A model generated the notes under the pieces. The model was not told the origin of the DNA. It saw only the letters and a list, made by a program, of their open reading frames with translations, and searched no databases. Below are positions 1 to 12,600 of a stretch of 64,000 bases of DNA, piece after piece (the first letter of the stretch is position 1; each line of letters starts with the position of its first letter). A program made the translations under genes and the position numbers. Source of the DNA: Armillaria gallica (lineage: Eukaryota; Basidiomycota; Agaricomycetes; Agaricales; Physalacriaceae); NCBI GenBank assembly GCA_037576215.1, contig JBANDB010000005.1, forward strand, positions 6,076,001-6,140,000, given 5' to 3'.

Positions 1-484
1 GATATGATAATACAGTTACTAGCGGTCGTCGTTGACGACTTCGATACCTTGCTAGTTGGCGGTTGTCAAATACGCTACCTCTTCTTCAAATGGATTATTG
101 GATCAATGATATTTTATTTGTAGGAGATCATATTCAATGAAATAACCTAGTAATTGTACAAGTTCTTACGGTGACAAAGTCAGTCACGATAGTACCGCGG
201 AATAGAATATCATAGGCCCTCCCATCCATGCCCCAACAACACCAATCTTCTATTCGGCGACTCCTGATCCAACCACATTGGTAATAGTGATCGCAACGGT
301 ATGCACCGACGGGTTATAACTTAAACGTCGGCGCAGTGAATACCCCAGCATCCAGGTTCAACATCGCAGCAATTGGCGCAAGGTAAACCTTCCTCCTGCC
401 AATATACCCGACTGCACCTGCACAGATGTGGAAGAGGATGACGTCACAGTCTCGTGCGAGCCGAAATCTGGATGCGGCCATTGA
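1..484. other. 5' flank of the retrotransposon relic
   Basis: No gene is visible. The last ~60 bases could be eroded coding sequence of the retrotransposon that follows, because reverse transcriptase ORFs of this type normally extend upstream of the first catalytic block. Stop codons in all forward frames prevent a continuous reading. Confidence 0.3.
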
Positions 485-2256
485 ATGCGGAAAAGTCTGG
501 AATGTAGTCAGCAGAGTACCCGTCCCAATTTACTTTTGTACGTCGCTTTCGTTGACCTTGAAAATGCTTTTCCATCTACGGATCTCGCAACACTGTGGTT
601 AAAGCTCCAAGAGCTTGGCGTGGGTGGACCTATGTTTGATTGGGTCCGTCACATGTACAGGGACATGGACTACGTCGTTCGAATGGGCTCATCGTGTTCC
701 AATACCTTTCAGTCCACCATCGGGGTACTTGCGGGGGATACACTGTCCCCTTCCTTATGGAACATCTACTTCTCGGACCTCTCCATCCCTGATCACCCCG
801 ATGACATTGTTTGGATGGGCCGTCATGTCTCCCATCTTGAGCATGCTGACGATGTCGCCCTATTCTCCACGTCACCACAGGGCCTGCAGCACGCCTTGGA
901 CAATCTCTATGGGTGGTGTGCAGCAAACTTCATGACAATCTCCGTCCCCAAAACTCATCTGTGGACTTCTATTCCTTTCCCAGAAGAGAGCGTGCCTTCG
1001 ATTTTTGTCGGAACGAACATGCTCTCTTACGTCTATGAATATAACTTCATTGGCATGCGCTTCGACTCTCGTGATCCCTACATTTTCGCCAAACATATCA
1101 CTGCTAAGGCCGTCAAGGCCCGCGTCACTAAAGATGCCCTCTTCTCTCGTGTGGACAATGAATGTGGCTGTATACCTCCAAGAGAGGGTCGTCGGATCTA
1201 CTATGGCCGCGTCGATCCTTACCTCATTTTTGGTTGTGAGATTACCCTGGATCTCACTGACCGTACCAGTGCAGAGCTCAACGCAGTCTCCAACGCATTT
1301 CTCCGACATATTTTGGGTGTCCATGAGAACTCGACTGTCGCGTTTCTTTACTCTGAAATGGGTACAATTCGCATTGAACATGACGTAGACTCATGCGCTT
1401 ATGGTCTTTTTTGCTTGATTGCACAGGAATCACACCCCTTCCTTACCGGCGACTCTTGCTCGCCTTGTCATATATGCAGTACCTTCTTTTCTTGCCAGAG
1501 CGGCATTACGCCTACCTCGCTTTACAAGCGTCCCTTTCCCTGGCAAGGAACGGTTGCGCGTGTTGGCTCTCGGACCTGTTGCACGTTATACGACGTCTGG
1601 CGCCACATGTCACCTTTTCTGCCACAGCTGATCTCACTATCGATGCTGTGATCCAGCTTATCGAGGAGGTTGAAGTCGCTGCTGAACGATCACTCACGGA
1701 TATCATTGATCGTTCGCCTAAGAGCCGACTTCTCCGTGGCTTTTATAATGACATCCCTGTCCCTCCCGTGCTCGCAAGGTTCATGTCGAAACCGCCCAAG
1801 GTTGCTGCTTACAAGTCCTATTTGAATTTGCCGGTGCCTGCCCATCGGAAGTCCTTCACTCGCCTGCTCATGTCCGCTCATACATTGGCTATTGAGGTGT
1901 TGCGATGGAAGGATCGTTACCGTCCCTTTGTGCCACGACGATGGCGCCTCTGTCGCTTCTGCAAGCTCAGTGTGGAGGACGAACCTCATGCTTTGCTCGA
2001 ATGCGGCGCCAGTACTACTATCCTTCGTCGACGTCATCGCTTCATATCTGATATCACGGCTGTTATTCCAGAGATCGCTCATCTCTGGTCATCCCCTTGT
2101 TCCCAGCTCGAGCAGCTCTGGTTCCTGCTGAGGGTATCTAAGATTGAGGGTCTAACAGCGAAATTTATCTATGATATTTTAAGTATTTACAGCGACGAGC
2201 CAGTGTATGTAGCTCCGTTGGCATTATGGGTCGACAGTGCCCCAATACAGGACTAA
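485..2256 (+). mobile_element. Decayed non-LTR (LINE-type) retrotransposon, reverse transcriptase region
   Basis: The first open segment (485-1651) carries reverse transcriptase blocks in order: YVAFVDLENAFPS (motif A with its Asp), GVLAGDTLSPSLWN (motif B) and HADDVALFS (motif C, with ADD rather than YADD), then a thumb-like stretch. The coherent reading then moves to another frame (1393-2256), which continues with an RRLLLALSYMQYL helix and a C-terminal zinc-knuckle-like RFCKLSVEDEPHALLECG (C-x(2)-C is not complete; pattern C..H..C). The switch lies about 1390-1440. No intact endonuclease domain is visible upstream. The element is therefore 5' truncated and frameshifted, so it is probably inactive. 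The family matches fungal LINE reverse transcriptases by motif order; the clade cannot be assigned from this alone. Confidence 0.85.
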
Positions 2257-2802
2257 TATTATCATATCTGTATCATGTCCCTTCGAAGTTATCCAACTCC
2301 GTGAGATGCGTTGGTCCGGAAAACCAGCGATGTTCACAGCGGCATGGGTTCTTCGCGGTCTGCGATGTTGCCTTGTTTGTCAACAACGGCGCAGAAAACA
2401 TTGGCTGTTCCCTTGATAGGGACCGTTGCCAGTGCGACGCCTACTACTACTACTATCGGACCATGAAGGAATGATGCCGATGTGGACTCGCGTTGGACCA
2501 GAGAGATTGGCGTAACTGAGTCGGAGGAGTGCTGGAGATGTCACAGATGTGATGACCTCGGAAATCGAAGGAAGCACGTTAAGACCAGAGCCATCTGCCG
2601 CTCGATGAAGGGTTCCTAGAGGAGAGTAACCTGAACGAAGCTTGCATTTTGACCAGTATGCGTCTATGGGCTGCAATTGTGGTTGGTTTCGTCTGCGGTC
2701 CGTATCCTCATCCGGAGAATATAGACTTCAAGAAATGTGCATTGCGCAACGACAAAAGCACAAAAGCACTGCCAAGAGCGTTGATGACAGATCAGACTAA
2801 GT
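2257..2802. other. Intergenic, nothing recognised
   Basis: Short overlapping open frames on both strands, none with a recognisable domain or a credible splice pattern. No poly-A tract marks the 3' end of the upstream retroelement. Confidence 0.4.
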
Positions 2803-3677
2803 TCAAACAGTCGGAGAACAATGCGTACCCTCGGTCCGCAACAGATTTTCCTCCAGTAACCACCAGGCGGGCTTCTCAGATGGATCAGAGGGTATACGTG
2901 ATGATGCTATAAGCACCGTATTACTTGAAGAAAACTTTACCTGTTCCTGCTCTCCTAGCAAGGCCGGTACGTTGTCTTCCACGTCTCTGAGAATCCCTCG
3001 CTCCCTTATCCACGCCAAGCATGCCTGTGTCCTGGAATGAAGGCCATATCGACAACCAACACCCGCAACGATGAGTAGGTTTTCCGTCTCCAAATGATAG
3101 TATTCAAAATAACAACAAATGGCCCTCAGGACTCGCATCAAAAATTTCGTTACTCGGTGCTGGGGAGCGACGACCTCGGCTGGGAGATCCCAGCCAATAA
3201 CGCTGAAGTCCTTGATCAGCCTCCGGAGCTCGGAGTTGGTCAACACGAGGTAGACGAGTGTGCGCACGGGCGCGTAGCTGCGAGACCGTTTTAAGCTCAT
3301 GCTCAGAAAAAAGGCGGCATCGACACATACCTGTACCGGCGTCTCTTTGCCATACCGATACCTTTGGCGTCCCCCAGACTTACACCCTACATATCTACTT
3401 CCCTCATCTGCCGTATCTGGTCTTGTATGAGTTCGTCATATCCTTCTCCTGTATCATATAGCGCAGTGTTCTGAGGATCCCTTGTATGTCGGGCGAGCTT
3501 CTGGCCATCCTTCGAGAGCAACGAGGCATTCACAGGCAGATCGTCGAGCGCATAGCTAAGCCATGAGTCGACCTCTTCCCCCAGTGGCAGCTGTAGGTGT
3601 TGTAGAGCCTGAATATTTGAATAGTCGTCTATAGCTCCATCTACGCGAGATATCGGCATATACATCCCGCCTAGCAA
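2803..3677 (-). pseudogene. Possible HAM1-like (DUF5923) N-terminal remnant
   Basis: On the minus strand a segment reads RTLVYLVLTNSELRRLIKDF followed by SVIGWDLPAEV. This resembles the conserved 'S-x-L-R-K-L-x-x-D-x-S-x-I-G-R-D' helix of fungal HAM1-like N-terminal proteins. An upstream minus-strand segment (3387-3677) with SWLSYALDDLPVNASLLSKD and GQKLARHTRD could be the preceding exon. The typical downstream regions of that family are absent, and the reading after residue 70 is not family-like. I treat it as a broken remnant. The family assignment is from memory of the pattern and is weak; it could also be an unrelated chance ORF. Confidence 0.3.
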
Positions 3678-4238
3678 AACATACCTTTCTCTCAGTGTCG
3701 GCCCCTTGGATACCTTGTTAATGGGTCGATGATGCTGCTCTGTCTAGCACCGAGGATATCTGTCACGTCGATTTTCGCATCCTCTCAGATCAAGGACAGG
3801 CCTTGGAAGCGAAAATGCATGACATCAATATTGCGGACCAGTCCTGCTGTATGCTGCCTCCGGCGAGGCTTGGCCTATTAGAAGAGGGACAGGTCTATGT
3901 AGAATAAGAAAATAGCGGGTGCAAGTGAAGGGAGCGGGAAATGAATGACTCAGCAGAATACCAAAAGGGCAGACAACACAGCCACCCTAAACAGTTGCAA
4001 AAGCAAAGACCAAATCCTGCATATATTTACAGTATACCACAGGACTCGGAATTCCGGGTTTGTGAACGCGCCTGGCGAAGATACGGTGACGTCATGCATG
4101 CTTCCAGAACGCAGCGGTGACAGGACTTACCACGATGGACCCTGTCTTCTCACACGGCTAAGGTTTGTCACATGCGATGAGCGCTTGCCCTTGTTCTCAG
4201 GTTACATCGGACCCCCCCCCTCTCCAAGTTTTCCCAGG
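3678..4238. other. Upstream region of the NACHT gene
   Basis: No coding segment supported. It contains a run of nine C at about 4211-4219, just upstream of the proposed NACHT start codon, and must hold the promoter of that gene. A minus-strand stretch near 3720-3780 might be an extra exon of the HAM1-like remnant, but this is not convincing. Confidence 0.35.
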
Positions 4239-7200
4239 ATGTCGGAACGTCAGAGGTAAGTCTTTGCATAGTATATTTCAGCTCGAGTCTCATTTTAACT
4301 TTAGTTGTTGTATCATCAAGGGTCCGTCCTCACCTTCCACGATATCGTCCGCCTCTAACATGCACCAGACGTGGAAGTTCTCGAGCTCTTGCCTTGCAAT
4401 GAAGAGATCCGGATCTATATGCGGATTGCTATCGCTGGAAAGGTCGCCCACAGAACTGGTCTATTTGAGCTGGACACTAGTACATCGGTACCCAAATGGA
4501 CTCTTAATATAAAACCGTAAGTGAATATATATCAGAGGGAAGAGCGTTGTCTGACAATACGCACAAAGAATTTTTGACGCGTCGACGGTTATAGATTTTA
4601 AGCTTTGTCGTCCTCGTAAATATTGGCGCGATGAATGTCTTGGTACCGCGCGGATATCAGTTTCCGATATGTTTAACGAAGAAGGGAATTGTGTGCCCAT
4701 CTTCACTATGAAGCGTCGCTCGTAGCTCACATAACTTCAGATACGACACTGTTGAGTCGTAGTTCATCTCCATCTACAGGGACGAAGATCAAGATATCAT
4801 ACTCGGAAACTACCGACTTCGATGAAAAGCTTGCTACCGAGTTCGTCGACGCCACTGCTAGGCCTACAGAGATGTCGAAGAAAATCAGTTGGATGCTTGA
4901 GCGTTTAGTACCTATAAAAGGGACGATAGATGCACTTGCGGAGGTGAATCAAGGATCACAGGACCCATCCACCATCCAGCTGATGTGGCATGTTGCTAGC
5001 TCCATCCCGCTGCAAGGATTGCATGGAGTTTCCTGTCTCTCGGTATTGAAGTATGGAATCCACTCTTCAGTACTGTTCGCTTTTTAATCATTCGTGCAGC
5101 AATTGCAGAAGCAATCAGATACGGATGCACTCGTCATCGATCTATATGAGACGATGCTATCGACAAATGAACAGGCAATTCGTGATGAGGTCTTTCGGAA
5201 CCGCGAAAGGTTCCTTCCTGTTTATAGAGAACTCTTCAAACAAATTGTCGAATGCACGTTCTTCATCACGGGATACACAAATAGAACTTATCTTGGTAAG
5301 TTGGTATATTGTACTGTGCAACGAAAAAGACCCTGACTATTCTATCTCGAAGGTGCGCTAGTGGGACATATCTCGAAGAAAGAAGCCGCCAACAAGGCCG
5401 CAAAGTTCCAGAATGGGTTCAAGAGTTTGACTGAGCAACTCGGTGCCAGTATTGCGAAAGAGACTCTAGTCGTGGCCCTGCGGAATGAAGAGAAAATTGA
5501 CAAACTCAAAAGAATTATGACAAAGACTCTGTCGGTCGTTTTACGGACTAAAGAGAGTGTCGACGAGCTCAGTATGCCCCATATTTTATCATTGCCTTCC
5601 TAAAACTAAATACGATGCTCAGCCATGCGAGTATTACTGCATGATACATTACCGGCTCACCAGCGGGAGCCCAAGTTGAGGTGCCTAGAAGGCACCCGTG
5701 TCGAAGTGATCAATGATGTCATGTATTGGATCGCAGAGTGCCGTGGTGGCATGTTATGGTACACTGGGGTGGCTGGAACTGGAAAGAGCTCGCTTATGGG
5801 GACGCTATGCCAGGTCCTCAGTTCTGAATACGCGTGCGGGCGCAACCGTTTGGGTAGCTTCATCCGCTACGATCGCACCGAGTACACGGACTCATCGAAA
5901 CTCATCACCAGTATTGCGTATTCACTCGCCCTTTTTGATGGGAGGATTGGGCGCGCCATTGCTCAGGCCGTTCACAAGATCGGTCCTGTTTTGCCGCCAT
6001 CTCCGCGGGTCCAGTTTGACCGGCTGCTTCGCGAGCCACTGCGGAGTATTCCAGAACTGCTTCATGAAGGCCCTGTGGTCATCATCATTGATGGCTTGGA
6101 CGAATGCGACACATCGACTGACATCCTCGATGTCCTTGTTGAAGCATTCGGACCAGAATTACCCTTCATGCGACTCATTGTGTCTTGCAGGGAGGTGGAA
6201 CGGATCTCTCGTGTATTCATGCCAAAACTCCATCACGCCAGCATCACCCGAGTCGTTTTGGACACGTCGTCGAAGGATGTCAATAGTGACATCCAAAAAT
6301 ATATTGCTTTCCACTTTCGCGATGTATACACCCTTCTGGTAGAACGTGCTAAAGAGGTGAACAGATTTCATCAGCTGCGCTCAGAGGATGATGCAGTCAA
6401 GGAATTGGCTCAACGGGCGAATGGCTTGTTTATTTGGGCTGCTGCTGTCTGCACATTCCTCAAACAACTACCCAGCGAAACCAGACTAGAAGCGCTTCTG
6501 GGAAGTCGAATCCCCGATGACGCTATTCAATCATTAACAATGCTCTACCGCGTAGCTCTAGATCTCATAGTGACCGAAGGTCAAGAGAACTTGGAGAATG
6601 CGGACATCAGACGTTGTATTCGTGATCTATTGGGTGCCATTGTCGTAGCAGAAGTGCCTCCTGGTTTGACTCTGGAAGCAATCGGTGCTTTGGTTCTCAA
6701 ACCGATGGATCCTGCGGGGAAAACTGTTTACTCGAAGCTAACCAGTGTCGTAGAAATGAGCTCGGAGCAAAAGGTCCTCCGGTTGATGCACAAATCGTTT
6801 GATGATTTTCTTCAAGACAAGAATAGGAGCGGAGAGGAATGGTTTATTGACGTCGAAGAACACAAGAGGAACCTCGCTAGAGTGTCCTTGTCGGAGCTGA
6901 ACATTTTTTTACGGTGTTCCTGGCAGCCGAATGCCACTAAAGATGTTCCAGCGCAGCAGTGTCGTGATCGAATTCCTGCTCATATCTGTCATTACGCTGT
7001 GCTGGGACCAGCGTGGCACATTAACTCTTTTAACTCTGATGACTTTGGTGCAATCGAAGTCCTATTTGGCCAGCACTTTCTATCGTGGTTGGAGGTGATT
7101 GTCACGCTCGGCACCCAGTACTTGAAACAATTTCGTAACTGTATCTATGATGTGAAGTATTGGATACAAGAAGTAGGTGATGAGCCATGACCATTTTATT

Positions 7201-7445
7201 TCATGTGCTAACTTTGCTCGAAGATCCCGCAAGCCGGCAGCAATCTTCGTTTTGGCATCGATAATGCTGTTGAAGCTGCTGACAAAATCATCTCGTCGCT
7301 GCTTGATCCGAATGCGGAATGTGATTTGTACAATCTCCATCCGGCAGATATCTATCCTGTTCTCAAACTCCTTCCCCCTAAAAACGTCATTCGGAGACGT
7401 TGGGAGCAACACCAAAACCTTAATATATCGGCAGTGTCACGGTAG
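4239..7445 (+). CDS. C2-NACHT STAND NTPase (NOD-like receptor architecture)
   Basis: Nine exons fit GT-AG rules and give an exact 933-codon frame: 4239-4255, 4305-4321, 4369-4516, 4569-4721, 4763-5042, 5100-5295, 5353-5571, 5623-7172, 7224-7445. Residues ~15-110 look like a degenerate C2 domain (EVLELLPCNEE...YMRIAIAGKV; later CLGTARISVSDMF). A helical linker follows. The NACHT NTPase starts near residue 380 with Walker A GVAGTGKSS (~392-400) and Walker B VVIIIDGLDECD (~495-506), then RLIVSCREVERIS as sensor region. No WD40, ankyrin or TPR array follows; the protein ends about 420 residues after Walker B with a short tail encoded by the last exon. Fungal proteins of this class are signal-transducing NTPases implicated in non-self recognition and programmed cell death. 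The first two tiny exons are the least certain part; the NTPase is secure. Confidence 0.85.
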
Positions 7446-7449
7446 AACT

Positions 7450-7740
7450 ACTTCCTTTGCCAAGAGGCTCACAAACTCTGCGGGTACTCGTACCTCACGT
7501 CAATCATATGGGAGGGATGATAGACGTGGGTGGCAACGGGTCGGCTTCCACATGGCGCAGACATTCTGAAGAAAGTGACCAGTGCATTGCGCACTTGATT
7601 AACAACTACCCAACTCTGTCTGGGGATCTTTCGAACTATTACATAGTTTATTCGGATTTGTTGTGTATTTCATTAGCTGCTCAAATCCACTGGACCACCA
7701 CACATCATCAAGCGGTACCGTGGTTATGAAGTGATGCTGG
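7450..7740 (+). pseudogene. 3' tail of a BTB gene (relic)
   Basis: Bases ~7510-7600 match the 3' end of the complete BTB gene at 48066-50006: a GATGATAGACG block, then CATTCTGAAGAAAGT and TGCGCACTTGATT at the same spacing. Only the terminal ~100 bases of the coding region survive. It sits directly before an SNG1 relic, unlike the large units, where BTB is followed by a P450. Confidence 0.6.
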
Positions 7741-7763
7741 TTTTTCCACGGGTTACTATGTCA

Positions 7764-8400
7764 TTACGCAGCCTTTCGCTGGCGTACTTGTCGAGTCAAC
7801 ATTCTCCTCGCGGTCCACTGGAAAAGTAGGAGCGTGAAGAGCGAGACGACCGTCCATGTGATGGAACGCTGCAATGGCCAACTAAGCAAATGGTCAGCGC
7901 GAGCAGCATCGCAAAGAGGAGCACACCTACGTTGTTTGTTTGTGCCAGACAGAATACAGACAGGATACCATGGACTGCGCACGAAACATTATAGAACGCG
8001 TAGGCGTGGGTGTGCGGATAACTTCGATGGTCATGAGCATACTGCGATGTTGGCTGAAAAGGGCGTCAGTCAACTATTGAAGAGAAAGACAGGGACACCA
8101 ACGTAGTAATGATACAAGTAATTATGCAGAAAAACATACATGGGCATCAAGAGCGTGATCCTAGCTCCACGGAGAGCACGCCAAGCATCCAGGAGACCAC
8201 GGAGCCGGCGGAGCCGAATCTGAGAGGAAAGGTTAGGTGAAAAAAGGGAGACAGCTAAGAAGCTCGCTCACTTTATGTTAAGGTCGACCTGGAAGGAGCG
8301 GCTGGCGGTAGAGTAGAAGAGGGAGGTCCTACGTTCACGAGGAAGACTAAGTTGCGGAGATGAGGCTAATATCCCGCTCGCTCGCAGTGACTATAACGCG
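7764..8400 (-). pseudogene. SNG1/DUF3533 3' fragment (relic)
   Basis: The last coding exon is recognisable as TVVSLFTLLLFQWTARRMLT ending at a stop at 7764. It parallels VISLFTLPLFQWNARRMMT of the complete gene at 58660-60369. Further upstream on the minus strand, scraps of the preceding membrane segments (RFGSAGS..., LSVEL...) occur near 8100-8230, with stops and frame changes. The N-terminal half is absent. Non-functional. Confidence 0.7.
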
Positions 8401-10040
8401 TAACACAGATCACGGAGGAGGCACTTCGAGGTCACCCTCCGAGGTGAGGTTCTCACTTAGTGAACCGTCAACTCGAACTCTTTCGGAGGAAAGCGGTAAA
8501 GGACAGGAGACAAGCAAGGCGCTGGACAAAAGCGGTCGTTGAGGAGGAAAGCACACGTTCCGGAGTTATCTTCCTGGCTGCCTAGACAGTGGGGCGCGCG
8601 CCATGAGGCCGTCACCCTGAGGTTGCTGTAGCTTTCTCGGTCGTGAAGATGAATTCTGGGAAGCCGAAGTCTGCGGGAAGGGTTCATTTCCAACTGCCGA
8701 CGTGGACCGCTTTGGGGAGGTACATTGGCTGGAGATTCGTCCTTTACAAAGGGTAGCGTAATGCGGTGAGACATGATCTAGTATGGCGAACAGCGCTCGA
8801 TGACACAGATGCCATTGAGAGGGAGGCCCAAGCATTCTTTTCGCGCTCTGTCCGAATGAGGTCTTGAAAAGGTTTCAAATTCAAGATCGAATACGGCCCT
8901 CCCGTTACTCGAAATAAGTATAACTTCGCTCAGATTACAGAAAAATATTGAGGTGCCATTCAGAACTATTGAAACTGTTCTATTTCAGCAACTATTCCAT
9001 CAAATGAGCAACGACTATACCTCTTCTTTCTGTGATAAACGAGGCTTAAATAGTATCGGTATCGCGACAAGGAAGTCCTTGAAGCGTCACGAAAGCGTGG
9101 TTTCAATTTGCTCTCATTTCAATACGACGAAGCAACATTTCAGTCGCTTGAAGAGTGGTAAATAGTGGATATCTGCGTCAAACCGAGTAAGTACGACACA
9201 TACACCTAACTTCGTAAGTTTAAACTCGCCACTGAGCGCAAAAGCGTCACTGAATCCAGCTTCTTCATCTTCCGATACCAAAGAACTCCTGCAGGAGTCG
9301 CGCAGCCTCCGACTTTGGTTCATATTCGTGTTCCAGTCCTCGTACTGCGATTATTCAAGTTATATGTTTTCTTGAGTTCCAGCAAGGAGCTCGAAGGGTA
9401 GTCGACCTCTGGTGCAGATGATGTATGATTGGTACTGAGAGAATTTTGAATGGTGATTTCTGCTTTCGGCGCGAAGCACGTGCATTTTCAATTTGCCGGG
9501 CTTGTCCTGGCTTGTCGCATACACAATAACAAGTTCCACGAGTTTCTGATAAAGCCAGTTTACGAGGCTAGGCTTGCCGGCGTTCAGTCGAACGTCCTCG
9601 CTCTTCCTCATATTTTTGGCTTCTCTTTCGAGGGTCCCTATTCAACATCGAGGATGTCAACTCCTTCCATTAGATGATCTCTGACGGCGATTACGAAGAG
9701 TGGTCTTGGTCCTGTGCAGGATATGCTCGGCTTTGAGGTAAGCCGATCTTACATCTCGTTCTTTCCACGCTGTCACGGCGCTTTGTCTTTCGAATCCAAA
9801 CCTTTGACAGGGTCGAGGTTGAGTGCGTACAAAGGACAAAGGACTGGTTCTTCGGTAACGAGAGAGATGTGATTACAGAGAATGAATGGTGCGGTTTCTC
9901 CCCTGAAGTAGCGACCATTCGATATTCAGTGCTGTCGGTGTACATCAGGGATTCAAAACCGTCATCCATGAACGTATGAAAATCCGGAATCCATCGCCAA
10001 CAACAGCGATAACTACGGACTGCAAGGGTTCGGTCATGAC
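8401..10040. repeat. Degenerate spacer shared with 45.8-47.3 kb and partly 60.9-62.2 kb
   Basis: No intact gene. The segment is a diverged copy of the sequence that lies beside the SNG1 relic at 45.8 kb and the SNG1 gene at 60.4 kb. One shared minus-strand peptide reads (S)Q(R/W)HLCHRALF in the first two copies and SQRHLYHRPAPF in the third. Shared forward blocks include CCATCAAATGAGCAACGA/CCATCAGATGAGCAACGA (8998 versus 46312) and CTTGGTCCTGTGCAGGATATG/CTTGATCCTGTGCAGGATATG. It is an amplified, decaying block of unknown origin. Confidence 0.55.
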
Positions 10041-10450
10041 GGCGAAGGGGTAGTGCCCGAGGAAAGACCAAGATCGGACACCAAAGTCGCCATCGACCCC
10101 TTAAGCGAGAATGCCATCGCCCTTGAGCCTAACAGACGCGTTCGCAAAACTGTCGTCAACGTCTCCTATTTAACGGACGGAAGATACACCTTGGACCAAC
10201 GATGCGCTGCCGACTTCGCCAGGACCACCAGCCTGTCGAGGAATAGACGAAAATCGCCTAGGTCGGCGTCGAACGCACTGAATGCAGACACATTCGAGGG
10301 CATGCCTGTCGATTCTCCGTCGACGGCGACCAGCGTCACCTCTGCAACCTCTTCCTCCTTTGCCCAGGCGAAGAATCACCATCAATGCCACTTATCCACG
10401 CTAACGAGAATATGCCGCCGCCGAGGATTGACAACGCGCACTCTCTTACC
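10041..10450 (+). pseudogene. Ser/Arg-rich ORF family, copy 1
   Basis: An open frame reads EPNRRVRKTVVNVS, then DFARTTSLSRNRRKSPR and NALNADTFEGMPVDSPSTAT. Related copies occur at 15884-17105 (-), 35690-36060 (+) and 47331-47690 (+). The peptide is rich in Ser, Arg and Thr and looks like a disordered nuclear-type segment. No known domain. The start and any flanking exons are not resolved. It is treated as a fragment because the neighbouring sequence is degenerate. Confidence 0.4.
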
Positions 10451-11150
10451 CGCAATCGTCCAAATTGAGGTTAACTGCTTTCACACCCGTCTTCGTATCT
10501 GACAGCAGAGCGTCAATAAATTTCCTTGCACAAGGATGGTGTGCGTACCATTTATCTACGAACAGCGTATACCCGCGCCGCTTGCAAAAGTCGCCCCCGG
10601 TCCCGAGGTGATATGCGCGTGGGTATGACGAAAGGCAGCTTCCCCTTGTTGAACATTCCATGCCATGACGTAAGAGTGGGTTTTGGAGCGTAACCTCGGT
10701 GATTTTCGACCAGTAAATCAATACTGATTTCTGCAAGGGTAGCCTTCACGATGCAGACCCATACCTTCACGAATTTGGTCTTGCATGCGAAGGAAATACG
10801 GAAGGACTACTCCCCGTGAGAGGTATGAGTGCGTTTGCCGCCGAAGGTCTGGATGTTGACAGTGTTCGACGTATGCTGCCGAGTTCGTTGGTAAGCGTAA
10901 CGGAGAGGACTTGACCGGCAGTGGTGACGATTTGAACATTCGTTGCGTCGTCTCTTTTCCTGGATCATCTGGCCAGCGGTCAAGGTGTGATGGAAGGAAC
11001 AGTTTCTCCGTGGGACACCATGTTGTTGCATCGTATCGATGACATTGAACGCCACTATCAGAAGGGTACCTGAGCTATCAAGAAGGAGTAAGCCTTCACA
11101 TGTCACACCACGAGAGATTGGGGCAAAAAGGACAGACCTATGATTCATTC
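10446..11150 (-). pseudogene. BTB-family relic on the minus strand, copy 1
   Basis: The minus strand reads NKGKLPFVIPTRISPRDRGR, which aligns with the first BTB strand of related copies (LPIEFKSFIFMRILRRGLRR at 22.9 kb; GNFPVDVKFMLFSRK in the complete gene at 48.7 kb). Upstream is LLIVAFNVIDTMQQHGVPRR, part of the region preceding the BTB fold. Frames change and stops interrupt, so it is not a working gene. It is opposite in strand to the complete BTB gene. Confidence 0.5.
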
Positions 11151-11744
11151 ATCGGTATGTTTTCCTACAGCGAAAGTCCGCACGATGAGATCCGGTCGTA
11201 GCAGGAGCGGCGAGACTCCTTTCTCACATGCTACACAGCCCACCTCTCGAAAACGAGGCCGTCGTAAGACTGCTCGGTGATTAGCAGTGTGCGCATGCTT
11301 GACGCCTTCTCCTCCCTGTCATCGACGGCTTGCTCGCCAGAAGACGATCTGTCGCCTAGAGTCAACCCTCGGTGATCCACGCAGATCCACACCTAAGATC
11401 ACCTCCCGTTGGAACGCCCGCTACTCCTGCGATATGCATACTCCGTCGGTAGCGAGTCATGGCATTGTAGATGCAACACTCTCTGTCAGTGTGTGATTGA
11501 GGGACCGAGGTATCGGGAAGGCGAGTATCGTAGGGTACCAAATGGCGCCCGTCCGGCGTGCGAAGGAGTGGAGTCCCGTACAGGCATGATAACCAAGACA
11601 AGCACAACGGCTATTGCGCGGATGAGATACAATGCGGCAGCATACTCAAAGATGTACTCACCAAGTTCCTCAGAGATCAGGTAACGCGACAAGCCACACG
11701 CGCCTGTTGTCGTTCCACCATAAGCATCCCGAATTGTCAGAAAG
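11151..11744. other. Intergenic, unassigned
   Basis: Overlapping open frames on both strands. The minus-strand frame 11486-11920 contains a hydrophobic stretch (YIFEYAAALYLIRAIAVVLV) that could be one membrane helix of a decayed membrane protein, but no family is recognised and no splice pattern supports it. Confidence 0.3.
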
Positions 11745-12600
11745 ATGTCGTTCGACCTCGGGCTTGCGAAAGGGAGAAATCTTGAGGTATCGATGAATAC
11801 TAAGATTAATCTCCATTGGACGAGGAGACGACGCGTCGAGTTGTTTTTCTCCAATGATTTGGGTCTTCGCTGCTGCCGGCAGTGGAAGTCACCCATTGGA
11901 ATTTTTTTTGGAGAAGGCACAAGTCATGTGATTCCATACGTCATAGGCCCCAACAGACGCGTCTCTTTGTTTGCTCTTGTTAGTCCTTGTCCTGGTCCAC
12001 CAAGTACAATCCGTCCTTCGAATGATAATTCACACCTAGATGATCAGCACAAATCTCATCTTTTATTGCTAGAAAAGCCGCCTGCCGATGTTCAGTTATC
12101 TGCGAGGGAAGACGAACCAGGTACATATTCAATAGTTTTCATTGGTCCGTGCCGGTACTCATTTATCTCCAGCTTTTTAAGACCATCCCTCTCTGCTGGG
12201 CTCATTCTGTATCCGAAGGCCAAGTCGGAGCAACTGCAGATGGAGCACATTCGACTTGATTCCTTCAGGTGAGTCTCTTTTTTTGATACTCGTGCGACTA
12301 AGACTTATATTTCTCTTAGTACACCATACCTGCTGCAAATCCTACGAAGCTCGAAGCTGTCGACGCCCTGGAGGAAGCGCTCATTCGATAAGGGTGGCTG
12401 TGTATTCAGGATTACCGGTGGAACGGCCATGACTAGGACTGCTCAACGAATTCGTCAAGCTTGGGAGGCAGCGGGAATGGTAACAGCACATCCCATTGCA
12501 CTTCCCCTGTGCTTCCACTTCTTCGCCGCATGCTTCTACCTCGACAAAGACGAAGCATTTATTTTCTCCCGACGACCCTCCGCCCCAGTGCATGTGTGAG
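11745..12600 (+). CDS. Hypothetical ORF, possibly two exons
   Basis: An open frame from 11745 runs to a good donor after SEQLQMEHIRLDSF (GGTGAGTCTC near 12268). An acceptor TCTCTTAG near 12318 would join it to a second segment (LLQILRSSKLSTPW..., DKGGCVFRITGGTAMTRTAQ) ending at a stop near 12597. The first part is Arg-rich and shows no domain. I recognise no family. The intron fits well, but codon use and the lack of any homologous copy in the window make it only a candidate. Confidence 0.3.

Noticed and set aside
872..1381. 169-codon open frame on the minus strand
   Set aside because: It is antisense to the reverse transcriptase domain and has no recognisable content.
1..2270. 12-base inverted pair GATATGATAATA (1-12) and its complement (2259-2270) flanking the retroelement
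   Set aside because: Non-LTR elements do not have terminal inverted repeats, and a 12-base AT-rich match can occur by chance over 2 kb. No target duplication is visible.
11486..11920. Possible membrane protein on the minus strand
   Set aside because: Only one hydrophobic stretch, no start context or exon pattern, and a forward candidate overlaps it.
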